Of a DNA stretch of 64,000 nucleotides, positions 12,136 through 23,671 are shown piece after piece. The stretch lies in contig OY821746.1 of assembly GCA_963682055.1 (NCBI GenBank), positions 10,937,992 through 11,001,991 of the forward strand. Reading direction: 5' to 3'. Position 1 is the first letter of the stretch. Each line of letters opens with the position of its first letter. The DNA is from Primula veris (Eukaryota > Streptophyta > Magnoliopsida > Ericales > Primulaceae). The position numbers and the translations under genes are program-made. The notes beneath the pieces are model-generated. The model searched no databases. It was not told the origin of the DNA and saw only the letters and a program-made list of their open reading frames with translations.

Positions 12136-13869
12136 ATGACTTGGTTCCCTTGTTGTTTTAAGGAGAAAATTGCCCCTCCTCAGTTCAAAACAACAGATAT
12201 CGATGAAGGTAAATACGTAGATAATGATAATCATAGTTCGTAAGTAGAAACTATATTAATCAGTTGGAGGATTTGAGGTTTAACTTGCAGCCCTGCAGAG
12301 CCATGGAGAAAGAAAATAGAAAGAAATAGGATAGTACTCCTGTACATAAACTCTTTTTTAAGTTAATAAAACAAAACAAAAATCTTCTACCAAGAGTAGA
12401 CGGTAGTTGTAACTTGCAAATTCAAATCTAGATTCTTAGTGATTCGCTTTTTGTATAATGAACGCGATTTTTCTATAGTACTTGTGTTTTGTGTTACTTG
12501 CTAACATTTCTATATTCCATCAGTCGAAAAGAGTCTAATTTTAACTGTCTAACAAGATTTAATGTTGACCAGAATTTTCACGTAATCACAATATCAAGCT
12601 ATACACTTACAGAGAACTGAGTACTGCCACGGAAAATTTCAGTCTGTCTATGAAAATTGGGCAAGGCGGTTATGGTTCAGTTTACAAGGTACTTCTGATT
12701 TTCTTACAACTTTTACTTAATAATTTTGTCCAGTTTTAGCATTTTTAACTTAGAAAACGGTTGTATGTGAGCTGGCATTGGCAAATATTGTGTGGGTTCA
12801 TCACCACCTCGCAAATCTCTTTGTGGAGCATTATTTTCTTAACATTATCAGTCAATTTTATTCTGGTTATCAGGGAACACTAAAAAACGGAACCATGGTT
12901 GCTGTTAAAGTTCTATCTGCTGAGTCAAGGCAAGGAAGTAAGGAATTTGTTACGGAATTAGTAGTAATATCAGATATAAAGCATGAAAATTTGGTGCAGT
13001 TGTATGGTTGTTGTGCTGAAGATAGCCACAGAATCTTGGTATATGGCTATCTAGAGAACAATAGCTTGGATCAGACCCTTCTCGGTACCTCTAATTCCAT
13101 TCTTCTAAAATTTATATTCTTGCCTAAAGCTTTGATGTGATACTGTCCAAGTTCTGAAATTTACTATTATTATTAGATGAAGGGTATTTGAGCATTAATT
13201 TTGATTGGGAAAAAAGGAAGTTAATTTGCTCCGGAATTGCAAAAGGACTTGCGTTTCTTCATGAAGAAGTTCGCCCAAAAATTGTTCATAGAGATATAAA
13301 AGCTAGTAATATTCTTCTTGACAAAGACCTCATACCAAAGATAGCCGATTTTGGTCTCGCGAAGCTTTTCCCAGATAACCAGACCCATATTAGCACACGT
13401 GTCGCTGGAACAATGTGAGCACATGAAAAACCCTTTTTTTCTTTACATTTTACGCATCGACATAAAGAAAGAGAACTGCATAAGGACACCGCACTAACCA
13501 AACAATTACAGAACCATAACATCCAGATTTTTTTTAATGGATTACACATTCATGTTTGAGTTGCCCCTCATGTTCGGCCTTTAGCACCGACGATGATCAT
13601 TTTAATTTATGATTGTTTTTTTGGGCTATGTAGAGGTTACTTGGCACCTGAGTATGCATTGAGAGGGCAATTGACAAGAAAGGCAGATATATATAGTTTT
13701 GGCGTTCTTTTATTGGAGATTGTTAGTGGAAGGTGCAACACAAACAAGCATTTACCAGCCCGGGACCAAACTCTTCTTGAAAAGGTACACACATGTTTTC
13801 GGACCTTTTCCATTTGTATTTATACTTCTTTCCAAGTCTGATATATCTTAGACTCAAAGAATATATTCA

Positions 13870-13911
<42 letters not shown>

Positions 13912-14632
13912 AATATGTATATATTCACATGTGTGTGTGTATATACATATATATTACTTTACAAAGTGTTTTGGCCTCAAGAGCAAAAAAAACGCGTGGC
14001 AGCTCCATAATTGTATTGCTGGTGGAACTGAAATTCATGAATTTGTTTTTTCTCTTATTTATTGGAGTGTCTTTGGTTGAGGTGGGGATGGGAAGGGGCA
14101 ACACTCATACTTGGCAAAATATTGAATTGCAGTAACATTTATTGTCAAACTGGGGTTCTCGCCCCCATACGTCCCACCTAGTTCTTACCCTAACTGTGGT
14201 GTAGAGAGTACTTTCTGTATTATGTATTGGAACTTCTTTAAATTGCCAATAAATGTTATGCAGGCATGGAAACTGTACGACAGTGGGAACTTAGCTGGAC
14301 TTGTTGATACCTCGCTAGAAACGGACACCAATTCTGACGAGGCTTGTAAATTCTTGAAAATTGCTCTTCTTTGCACTCAAGATAAGCCAAAACTCCGCCC
14401 AATTATGTCACAAGTGATGAAGATGATGACAAATGAGATTGAAATAGATGACATGGAAATATCAAGACCTGGCCTTATTTCTAATTTAAATGAACTCAAA
14501 GGTCAAAAAGCTTCGACATATGCATCTTCATCTTCGGACAATAAAAAACAGAAAAATTCGTCCTCTTCAGAGAATACAGACACATCGGTTGCAACTATGA
14601 GTTTCACATCGATATATAACAGAACCTTCTAA
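12136..14632 (+). CDS. CRPK1: Receptor-like cytoplasmic Ser/Thr kinase, CRPK1-like
   Basis: Cytoplasmic kinase without ectodomain, resembling Arabidopsis cold-responsive protein kinase 1, which acts at the plasma membrane in cold signalling (family knowledge). Six exons join in frame: 12136-12208, 12573-12688, 12874-13084, 13177-13414, 13634-13784, 14264-14632, giving 385 aa. The N-terminus has a Cys pair (C6, C7) that could be palmitoylated. Kinase motifs: glycine loop IGQGGYGSV at 53-61, VAVK Lys75, alpha-C Glu91, HRD 171-173, DFG 191-193, APE 217-219. All catalytic residues are present, so it should be active and of RD type. RQGSKEF after the VAVK strand, the HEEVRP segment before HRD and ISRPGLIS after the kinase core are typical of the CRPK1 clade. 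The tail is Ser/Asn-rich. Orthology to CRPK1 itself, rather than a close paralogue, is not proven. Confidence 0.92.
13874..13909. repeat. (CA)n microsatellite in the kinase intron 5
   Basis: About 18 uninterrupted CA units, followed at 13931-13941 by a short GTGTGTGTGT run, so the two can pair as a hairpin. Confidence 0.95.
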
Positions 14633-15270
14633 AACCAGCTAGTAAGATGTATTACATTCTTGCTCTTATTTTTTACGGTGAATAGTGTTAGGTTTTGTTT
14701 GGAGAGGTGTAATTGTAGGTGCCTTCTCCCATAAATTATCATATTGTAAATTTTAAAAAATCCCATTAGAAAAGGTGATGCAAAAACCAGTACTCGTTCA
14801 AAGTGGCCGATTACGGAATTTGAGAATAGGAATATCTATAGTTGAGATCTGGAAGCTTCGTCGAAATGGGTCAAATAGCAACATTGTAATTGGAAATGCT
14901 TCACAAGTTCACTTTCAGACCTGCCATTTTTAATTTGCCTTCAACATTTTTATTGTAATTAAGGTGGTTGACATTTATTTATCTGTCACCCTGTTTCTTT
15001 TGAGCATTTCTCAGTTTTTCCTCTTGAACCTGAAGCTAAATCTACTTGAATGCTTCTATGTAGCTAGTTTTTTGTTCAAGACTCAGATTATACTTGGTAC
15101 ACTTATCCTGTTTACTATGTGATATTGTGAACAGGAATGACATAGTAGAATCATAGATATGGAATTAAGTATATTTAGATATGATTAAATTAGGAAAATT
15201 TACTTCTCTATAGCCTTGGTACAACCTGCCCAATAAAATAATGTAACAAACTAATAGGAATCAAATATCA
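14633..15270. other. Convergent 3' intergenic region
   Basis: Lies between the stop codons of the kinase (plus) and the ABCG gene (minus), so it must hold both 3' UTRs. No other feature is seen. Confidence 0.6.
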
Positions 15271-17076
15271 TTATTTTTTACTTGTGTAACATCTAAACCA
15301 CAAGATAAGAAAACAAAGCACTCTATACCCTACAATAAACCCCAACATAACAGCTAAATTGCTCCATTTCTGCGACTCATTTAACCCTTGTTGTCTCAAG
15401 AATCCATCTCCATACAATTTGCACACGCCAGTACTTTCTCTCTCCACACACAGTAGCCTCCCCTCTTCACCTCCATACTCATTGACCATAAAACACTCAA
15501 AAGGGTACTTGAAAAGGCTCAAATAATGCATAAATATCCAGTAATTTGGTATCTTCTCCTTTGGCAAAAAATACCCCGAAAACAGGAAAAACGACCCCAT
15601 TAACCCTGCTATTATCGATGTCCCCATTATGAAATTTGGTACCAAGGCACTAAAACAAGCTGTGAATGAGTTGGACATTAAAACCACCATCCAAACAACC
15701 AAGGAAAAATATAGAAACCCGTCGTATTTATGCCTTAAACCCACAAGCCAATAAACAGAAGAAGCATATAGAAGAGCGACCATTAGAAGAAAAGGTATGA
15801 AAACTAAGAAGTTTGCTAGTACATAGGAAGATACTCTATAGGCTCCTCTTGAGGTCTCTCTCTCAAGAATTCTTCTCTCTTGTAAGAAAATTGGAAGACC
15901 TTCTGTCATTGATGATAGCAAGAAAGTGAGAGAAAAGGCAAAAAAACCGATTCTGGTTTGTAATGCGACACGGTCTTGCTTTCTTCCAACATTCATAAAA
16001 ATGGACCCCAGTATTAATCCAGCCACCAAAGCTTGAACAACCCTCGTCGCAAATAGCTGATTGGTTCTGAAAACATTTTTGCAGAACCGTTGTCCTAAGA
16101 TAAGTACTTCTCTAGAATGGGAATTCGAGTAAGAAACGGAATTTTCTTCGATTTTTAGAACTTTTCTTAAGCTCATATCATTGTCTTGTTGTGTACTAAG
16201 TATGACCAAGTTATCAGTTAAATCAATGGCGAACTCGAGTACGTTGACGTAGCGAGGTATAATAAATCCAGAAACTTTTAGCCTCTCCCCTAGCAACTTT
16301 ACAGACCCGTTATGAACTATACCCCCATTTGAGAGCAAAATTACTCTATCGAACAACTCGAGTATTCGAAAACCAGGTTGATGGATTGTTAAAATTATGG
16401 TTTTTCCTTGGTTACTTACCATATTTTTAAGCAATAAAATTACCTGAAGAGCCGAACATGAGTCTAAACCCGAGGTTGGTTCGTCAATTAGAATGATGGG
16501 AGGGTCGTGAACAAGCTCAACTCCGATCGAGACCCTTCGCTTTTCACCCCCCGATATCCCACTATTTGACCCTTCTCCAATCTTCGAGTTCGCAATTTGA
16601 TCCAATTTTAGCTCCCTCATAAGCAATTTGACTCTGTTTTTCTTCTCTTTTTCGCTACCTTGTAGCCTTAAGAGAGCACTATACATGAGTGTCTCTTCAA
16701 CTGTTAAAAGTGGGAATAAAGCATCATCTTGGGTTACATAACCTGATATTCGACGGAATATTTTAGCATTCACAGGATGGCCATTGACTAGGACTTCGCC
16801 GGAGACTTTGCCGGGTGGTGCTTTTCCGGCGAGAATCTCTAGAAGAGTAGTTTTCCCGGCCCCGCTGGGACCTGCGATGGCAGTGATCTCCCCAGCCTTA
16901 GCTTCACAATTTATACTTTGAAGTATATACCTTTTGGGTTTGTTATGGAACTTGAAAAAAGTAACCCATTTAAGTTCATCCATTTGGGTGCAAAATTTAT
17001 ATGACAAGTTTCTTGTTTGTAGTCTGTATGTAGGTCTCTTCTCATCTTGAAGAGGGTTCCTAACTGGCAATTCCAT
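15271..17076 (-). CDS. ABCG10: ABC transporter G family half-transporter, ABCG10-like
   Basis: Half-size ABCG (WBC) exporter of the plasma membrane. In Medicago the ABCG10 type has been linked to phenylpropanoid/isoflavonoid precursor transport (family knowledge; substrate here unknown). One intronless frame. I place the start at 17076, giving 601 aa, because the product then begins MELPVRNP like plant ABCG10 proteins. The frame is open a further 59 codons upstream to 17253, but that extension lacks family similarity. In the 601-aa numbering: Walker [10 protein letters not shown] at 69-77, signature ISGGEKRR at 174-181, Walker B IILIDEP at about 195-201, H-loop His232, then a six-helix membrane domain from about 355 with the conserved NFIMGTS and FFLFSGYF stretches. 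The order NBD then TMD is the ABCG 'reverse' layout. No inactivating change is seen. Confidence 0.93.
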   Translation of the reverse strand: MELPVRNPLQDEKRPTYRLQTRNLSYKFCTQMDELKWVTFFKFHNKPKRYILQSINCEAKAGEITAIAGPSGAGKTTLLEILAGKAPPGKVSGEVLVNGHPVNAKIFRRISGYVTQDDALFPLLTVEETLMYSALLRLQGSEKEKKNRVKLLMRELKLDQIANSKIGEGSNSGISGGEKRRVSIGVELVHDPPIILIDEPTSGLDSCSALQVILLLKNMVSNQGKTIILTIHQPGFRILELFDRVILLSNGGIVHNGSVKLLGERLKVSGFIIPRYVNVLEFAIDLTDNLVILSTQQDNDMSLRKVLKIEENSVSYSNSHSREVLILGQRFCKNVFRTNQLFATRVVQALVAGLILGSIFMNVGRKQDRVALQTRIGFFAFSLTFLLSSMTEGLPIFLQERRILERETSRGAYRVSSYVLANFLVFIPFLLMVALLYASSVYWLVGLRHKYDGFLYFSLVVWMVVLMSNSFTACFSALVPNFIMGTSIIAGLMGSFFLFSGYFLPKEKIPNYWIFMHYLSLFKYPFECFMVNEYGGEEGRLLCVERESTGVCKLYGDGFLRQQGLNESQKWSNLAVMLGFIVGYRVLCFLILWFRCYTSKK

Positions 17077-17651
17077 GAGAAGGAGAGAGAAAATGTCTTT
17101 GTATGCAGATTTTACGCAATATCTATTTTTTTCAGAGGGAGAATATACCTTGATTAATCTAGGTTGAGGCTTGTAGTTACTTATTAGACCCGAAAACCAA
17201 AAAAACTCAGGCTGAAAAGCTAGATAACCAAAGGCACAGGAGCTTACAACCAAAAGAGCTAGGTTAAAAGGCTGTAAACAAACAAAATCAAAATTTGATG
17301 AAGTGTTATGAGCTACAGCTTACCAAACTTGCTGCTTTTAAGCTATAAAGGTAATGGGTAGTAGGCATGAAATAGAGGGGCTTGATGTGTTTCTTGTGAG
17401 AACATTTTTCTTTTGCTTGGTGTTTTGGGAAAAGGAAAATTTTGGTTGAGTAAAAGAAAATGTTTTAAATAAGATGGTTGTGGAAAAGGAGTTTTGTTGA
17501 GCTGAATTGTTGACTCTGCAGAGTTGGTATTTGGTTGGCTCACCATCTTCTTCTCTAACTTTGATACCTCTGAATCTTTGTCTCATTTTCATTTAAGCAC
17601 TTTCTTGGCCATTTCTTCTTCTTCTTCTTCTTTCTTAATTTATTACTAATA

Positions 17652-18270
17652 TGCTTTTATTAGTATAGCCTATGAGCCTTTTCTATCCTGTTTTGGGATT
17701 CTAACAAGAAGTGCCAAGTTCACCTCTTTTGGTGGCAGATTTTAAGCAAATATAGTATGATTTTTGTTTCGAGATTGAGAAAGATATGAATTTCATTTAG
17801 CTTAAAATTCTAGACTTTCACGCCAAAAAAACTGCGTTTTAACGGAATAAGCTCCTTATAATTTGTTTCTAATATGCATAGCCAATCTGTTTTGGGCTTC
17901 TAACAAGAATCACTTTGGTGGCAGACTTGAAGCAAACCAGTAAGATTTCTATTATTCGAGATTGAGAAAGAGATTAGTTTCATTAAGCTTAAATATTCCA
18001 GTCTTTCACGCCAAAAAACTTGTGCTGTTGAACAGAATAAGCTCCTTATAATATGTTTATTTATGCTCTTATTAGTTAGTATTACTTATTAGTAGAGGCC
18101 ATCTGCCCCTGAGAGCCTTTTATCCATCTTTTGGGCTTCTAACAAGAATTGCAGTTAGATTTTATGATTTGATATTGAGAAAGAGATTAGATTTATTTAG
18201 CTTAAAATTCCCAGTCTTTCACGTGAAATTAATAGTGTTCTTGAACGGAATATAAGCTCCTTATATAAGA
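17652..18270. repeat. Three ~200 bp tandem copies upstream of the ABCG10 gene
   Basis: A block with the ordered motifs TTCTAACAAGAA, GATTGAGAAAGA, CAGTCTTTCACG (or variant) and AGCTCCTTATA appears three times (about 17652-17871, 17872-18067, 18068-18270). Copies differ by substitutions and small indels. They lie roughly 0.6-1.2 kb upstream of the minus-strand ABCG10 start, within its likely promoter region. Confidence 0.75.
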
Positions 18271-18658
18271 AAAGCGAGTCTAGTAACTGAAAATAAGTAA
18301 ACCAAGATCCTTTCTTTCCATTGATTTGGAGTGTTGGACATCCAAACATGTGAGAAAGGGCAGAATCTAACAAGCATGATAAAGATAATATATCAAGAAC
18401 ATTAGTGATTCATATGAATATTTATCATCTTGTGTAGTGCAAGTATATCAAGGATTAGATAATCTACCTAAACTTGAAGCAATAGCAGAATCATCAAAAG
18501 TTAGTAGGATCTAAGAAGGATATGGACCAACTAGAAGGTAATTCTGCAACATTTGAAGATAAATAGACGAATTAGAATTTTGTTACAACTACGAGGATCA
18601 ATAATGTAGTTTTCTCTTGAAGATTGTACATAATTCGTTATCTGTCAATATCCAGATG
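18271..18658. other. Intergenic, no feature recognised
   Basis: AT-rich stretch between the triplicated block and the MULE. It contains the left target-site copy ATCCAGATG (18650-18658). Confidence 0.5.
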
Positions 18659-18689
18659 GAGACTGGATTTTTATACTACACTTTTTTTG

Positions 18690-18810
18690 AAAAAACACAC
18701 AAACCGTAAAAAATATACGGTTTACGGTGATACAGTGCAAACCGTAGATTAAATCTACGGTTTACAGTGATTCACTGCAAACCGTAGATTTAATCTACGG
18801 TTTGGATCAG
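18690..18810. repeat. Palindromic subterminal repeats, left end of MULE
   Basis: Three successive hairpins built on ACCGTA...TACGGT: CCGTAAAAAATATACGG, CCGTAGATTAAATCTACGG and CCGTAGATTTAATCTACGG. The right end (about 23553-23625) repeats the same units in mirror order. Probable transposase binding sites (inference). Confidence 0.8.
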
Positions 18811-19739
18811 TTTTTAGAAATTACACAGTCAGTCCCCCTGCGTCAAAACTATACAGTCAGTCCCTGCGTCAAAAATTACACAGTCAGTCCCTGAAAAATA
18901 GAATTTTACGTTTTCTCTCTCTTTCTCTTTCTTTCAAAAACTCAAATTTATCATCCAAAAAAACTCAAATGAATCGACCACAATAACCATCAACTTTCTT
19001 AACAAACCCCAAATCATTAATCAAATTTCGCCCTAATTCAATGTATTTCTTTATTTTCTAATTTATTATTTATTTTGTGTAATTTCAATTTGTAAAATAG
19101 GAAAAAATATATAAAATATGTCAATTGATTATTCACTTAGCTATATATAATTGTTTGTTGTTTGTTTATATTAATTATAGAAATTAGAATTGTTGATATT
19201 TGTCCCATTTTATAAAAAATTAGGGTTTTTATTCAAATTTGTTTGGTTATCATTAAATGTGTATGTTTCTTATCTTGTTTTTATTGTTAAAAATAAAAAT
19301 AGTTAGGATTTATTAATATTTACCCGTTTTTAGTGTAAATTACGTATTTTATAAAATTAGGTATTTTTTTTTAATTAATTTGTTTGATATTAGCCGTATA
19401 TTAATTAATAAAAATTATGGTTATTGATATTTTTCCCGTTTTATAAAAAAATTGGGTTTTTATTCAATTTTATTTTATCTTTTTATAATAACAACTGCAA
19501 CAATGTAAAAGTACGTTTGGTGAGATAGCTAACATTATATACTGCGATAATTGATTGTTTAAAAATAACTATTAAACAAACTTTTAGGATGTTGATTTGT
19601 TTTTTTAATTTGATTTGTATATTGATTTGTAAGTTATATTTTTAGCTGGGTTGGAATATTATAAATTTGTAATATGTTTTCTACATGTTTGTTATTATGG
19701 TAGCACAAAAAAACAGTAAAGGTCATGTTAGTTAATAAC

Positions 19740-20153
19740 GAACCGTTAAAAAAAACACTACAAACCGTAAAATTAATATACGGTTTGTAGTGTAAATGAC
19801 ATTTGATACCATATCCATCAAATGCATCCGACAACACTTTCTCACTTTTGAATTATTATGAGATGACAACCCTTTCCGAAAATGACTACTCAATGTATTA
19901 TTAAAGTTTGAAAATGACTACACCGTGTGGGGTTTCTGAAATTTAACCAACCGTAAAAAAAAAACACTACAAACCGTAAAAATAATCTACGGTTTGTAGT
20001 GTAAATGACATTGAATACCATATCCATCAAATGCATCCGACAACACTTTCTCACTTTTGAATTATTATGAGATGACAAGCCTATCCGAAAATGACTTCTC
20101 AATGCATTATTAAAGTTTGAAAATGACTACAGCTGGTAAGGTTTCTGAAATTA
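19740..20153. repeat. ~210 bp tandem duplication upstream of the MULE coding region
   Basis: Two adjacent copies (about 19740-19946 and 19947-20153). Each has the palindrome CTACAAACCGTA...TACGGTTTGTAG followed by ACATTTGATACCATATCCAT-like sequence and AAATGACTAC. Internal copies of the same palindrome as the TIRs sit directly before the element's promoter. Confidence 0.85.
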
Positions 20154-20157
20154 TGTG

Positions 20158-20165
20158 TATAAATA
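20158..20165 (+). promoter_or_regulatory. Candidate TATA box of the MULE gene
   Basis: TATAAATA about 130 bp upstream of the first ATG (20287), followed by a CA-rich leader. Position fits a plant core promoter. Confidence 0.5.
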
Positions 20166-20286
20166 TGGCTCATTTTTGCCAATTCTAACAATCTCTAAAA
20201 TCAAACACAAACACAAACACTCACTTGAATCTCTTCAAAAATACTCCTTTCTCCCAAAAAAAAATATAAACAAACACTTTTCAAAA

Positions 20287-22170
20287 ATGAATTACGACTA
20301 TGGTTATGACAATAACCAATGGAAATACAACAATGCTGATTCATCCAGTGGCTCAAACGATGAGCTAACTGACTATACAGAGCATTTTGAAGTTGATGAT
20401 TTGACTTGGGATACAAGGGATGAAATACTTGCTGATCTTGCTGATGTGGCTGAAAATTAGAGTTTCATTCTTACGATTCGTAGGTCTGGAGGGGATGATG
20501 GAAGAAGAGCACCGTATGTTGATATTGTGTGATAAATCGGAGGTTTACGAAAAAAAAAGCCATCTTCCGTAAATTCAGGTACAAAAAAAAAAAGATTGTC
20601 CATTTTTCATTAAGGGTTACGTAGTTAATGGTGAATAAATATGTCAAGTAGAAAATGGCCAACATAACCACCCACCTCCAACTTACCTCCAAGGGCAAGC
20701 ACGACGTGCTCGTTTAACACAAGATGAAAAAGAAATAGTTAAAAGTTTAAGGCAAAGTAGTTTTAAAGTTAGTGCAATATTAGAGGCCATAAAAAATCGA
20801 AATTCTGACAATTTATCGAACACTAAAACGATACATAATTATTTGGCTGGACTGAAAGTTAAAGAGCGAGATGGTAGAAACCCGATACAAGAACTGTTTA
20901 ATTTGTTGAATAGACATCGCTATACTTTCTTCTATAATATGAACCCAACAACTCATATCCTTGAGAACTTGTTTTTTGCACACCCCGATTCTATAAGGAT
21001 GTTCAAAGATTTTTCTGATGTATTGTTAATGGATTGTACATATAAGAAAAACCGTTTTAATATGTCATTTCTAGAAGTCGTGGAAATGGCATCAACGAAC
21101 CAAACTTATTGTTTAGGTTTTGTTTTCATGAGTGATGAGACTCAGGAAAGTTATATATGAGCTTTGGAAAAATTTAAATATACATTGGAGGGTTGTATAA
21201 TACCTAGTGTGTTTGTAACCGACAGAGAAATGGTCTTGATAAATGCTTTATCCGTTATTTTTCCCGATTCTCATCATATATTGTGCACTTTTCATATTGC
21301 CAAAAATGTTTTGAAAAACTGTAAAAAAAAAAAAAATCACAGACGAGGAGTGGCAAACGTTTCTAGATGATTGGGGTTTATTGGTTGATACTGAGTCGAT
21401 AGAGGAGTACAATCATAACCGATCTTTTTTTAATTTCTCTTACAAATCGTACCTTGCTGTGCTTAAATATGTAGACAAGCTGTTAAATGATTATGCTGAT
21501 AAGTTTGTTGCATGCTATACCAACCATACAACACATCTAGGTAACAGAACTAGCAATCGAGCCGAACAACAACATGCAAAACTAAAAATATCTCTTTCCA
21601 TAAATACTGGCACGCTTGAAAATGTGTTGGGTAGAGGTGAATAAAATTCTAGAAAAACAGTTTGAGGATATTAAGATGAAATTGGATAAATGCAAGTCTT
21701 ATTTTACACATTCAGAACGGACACCTCTATTTAAAAATCTTAGGTCGTATATCACACACCATGACTTTGATTTATTATTTCAAGAACACAAAAAATGTAG
21801 TGGCCATTCTGATGAGAATTGTCCTTGCGGTATAAAATTGTGTCACGGGTTACCTTGTCATCATATTATGAGTGAACATATTTTATTCGGGAAGCCTCTT
21901 CCTCTAGAATATATTCATACATTCTGGAAAAAATTAAACGTAATTGATGATAATGGGAACACCGATGATTATGGGATAGAGGATGATGTAGAAGAGTTTA
22001 AAAGTGTTTATTATATCAAAACTAATGTTGAAAAACAGCGTATGAAAACACAACTCCGAGAGATAAACTTACCATATAGAACATCCATGAATGATCCCGA
22101 AGTGAGACAAACTAGGGGGAGACCTAGAAAAGAAGACAATTCTAGTAAGAGAGATAAGTCAGGATGAGAG
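20287..22170 (+). pseudogene. MULE transposase (FAR1/MuDR type), multiply disrupted
   Basis: The frame begins at 20287 (MNYDYGYDNN). It shows an N-terminal FAR1-like region interrupted by TAG at 20458, then a helix-rich stretch leading to the MULE DDE domain. The first catalytic Asp lies in LLMDCTYK (about 21025-21050). After an in-frame TGA at 21158-21160 the second Asp is in VFVTDREM (about 21208). A frameshift in the A run at about 21322-21335 precedes the Glu in SNRAEQQHAKLK (about 21551-21590). A further frame change near 21630 leads to a SWIM-like CPCG...CHGLPCHHI zinc motif (about 21820-21870) and an AT-hook-like RGRPRK segment (22117-22134). It ends at a TGA at 22165-22167. Domain order is that of an autonomous MULE. 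At least four lesions make it a pseudogene. Confidence 0.88.
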
Positions 22171-22324
22171 TATGTAGAGGAACAGAGTGCTAGTAGAGAT
22201 AAGGGCAAAGGTAAAGCGGAAGAAACACCGGAGGTAAATGTAAACCCAACTAGGAGAACGCGAAACCATACAAATAAACCCACCACCACTAGGCAAACCT
22301 TCATGTACAGTGACCAAATATAGT

Positions 22325-22981
22325 TCATGTTACATAATTACATCGATACGGTTTATGATGTGCGTGTGGATGGTAACTGTGTGTTCCGAGTAATTGCAAA
22401 TGTGATGGGTACAGAACATGGGGAAAATGATTGGTACGCAGTTATATGTGAGTTGTTTTCAAAAGCTTCGGCAAATGAAAGGTATTTATTATGATCTGTT
22501 TGAGAATCTCGATTTTGATGGTTATCGATATGATTATATTCTATCCAGTTTGAATTTTTATCATCCTACAAATCCCGCCACTTGTGACAAATGGATGAGA
22601 TTTCCAACTTATGGTTTTTTAATTGCATTTTATTATAATATGACAATTGTATTGTTGTCATTATGGCCAAATAAAAATCGAGGGGTACAAGTATGGAACG
22701 CCATTTTTTTTACCTCTTTATACTGGTCCGCCTCCTGAAACGACATATTACATCCCTACTGTAATAGTGTACGTCAACAGTTGTTATGCTCAAGTTATTC
22801 CTAAAGAAGGGATATTCCCAATGCCAAGAATTATAGCACGGTGGAAAGAAACACGCACTGAGGCTGTTGAGCCATGGAAAAAACTTTTTCGAGCAAATTT
22901 CAACTTATATAAAGCGCTAGAAAGGCAATCGGGAAAACAAATTGTAACTGAAAAAGAAGCTATAGACGTATCAAGTCCATA
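22325..22981 (+). pseudogene. OTU-like cysteine protease domain carried by the MULE
   Basis: Downstream of the transposase the frames encode YDVRVDGNCVFRVIA (from about 22350), the OTU catalytic Asp-Gly-Asn-Cys motif with helix. After frame changes comes WMRFPTYGFLIAF (about 22592) and finally VNSCYAQVIP (about 22770-22800), where OTU proteases have an Asn-His-(aromatic) motif. Here the histidine position reads Cys, so the catalytic His appears lost. The last segment (…FPMPRIIARWKE…) ends at TAA 22980-22982. OTU enzymes cleave ubiquitin or related modifiers; the role in a transposon is not known. Sequence decay and His loss indicate no present activity. Confidence 0.75.
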
Positions 22982-23671
22982 ATTAGTTTTTTATTTTTAA
23001 TTTTATGTAAATTACTCTTTTTTCCAAGTTGTTGTAAATTTATATGATGTATCATGTTTAATAAATATGTTTTATGAACTTTAGTTAATGTTTGCATATT
23101 GAGTTAATTTATTTTATGAAATTTATTTAATTTATGATTGTTTCATTAAAGAAAATTGACGATTGACACCAAATTGATGATTTAGTTAATATTTCATATT
23201 GCGTTATCTAAGTGTTAAAAACAAATCAAAAATACTTCACAAAAATTGACGATTTAGTTAATGTTTCAATAAATCTCAACTTATACACTTCACAAAAAGG
23301 TAACATGAACCAAAAACATAAAATTTATCAAATCAACTTTTTTTGTGTAAATTTGTGTAAATTTTGTGTTTATTTTGAGATTGTTAGAATTGACCAAATT
23401 TATTTTATGTAAATTTTTAAGAATAAGGCATTTAGTTTTTTTATTAGAAAAATCATGTTTAATTTGAAAAAAATATTCAGTATTTTAATTGATAGAATCA
23501 ATATTGAGTTTTTACGAAATGCAGGAACTGTTCTGCAATTTCTGAAAACTTCAGCAAACCGTAGATTTAATCTACGGTTTGCACTGTATCACTGTAAACC
23601 GTACATTTTTTATACGATTTGTGCGTTTTTTTAAAAATAATGTAGTATAAAAATCCAACCTCATTCAGATA

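Larger units (their letters stand above)
18659..23662 (+). mobile_element. Mutator-like element with transposase and OTU domain (decayed)
   Basis: A ~5 kb element. The left terminus GAGACTGGATTTTTATAC and the reverse complement of the right terminus GAGGTTGGATTTTTATAC start inverted repeats of about 120 bp that also share the palindromic AAACCGTAGATT blocks. Imperfect 9 bp target copies ATCCAGATG (18650-18658) and ATTCAGATA (23663-23671) match at seven positions, fitting the Mutator superfamily. Inside, on the plus strand, are a MULE transposase and an OTU-like protease frame, both broken by stops and frameshifts. The element is therefore not autonomous now. Confidence 0.9.
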
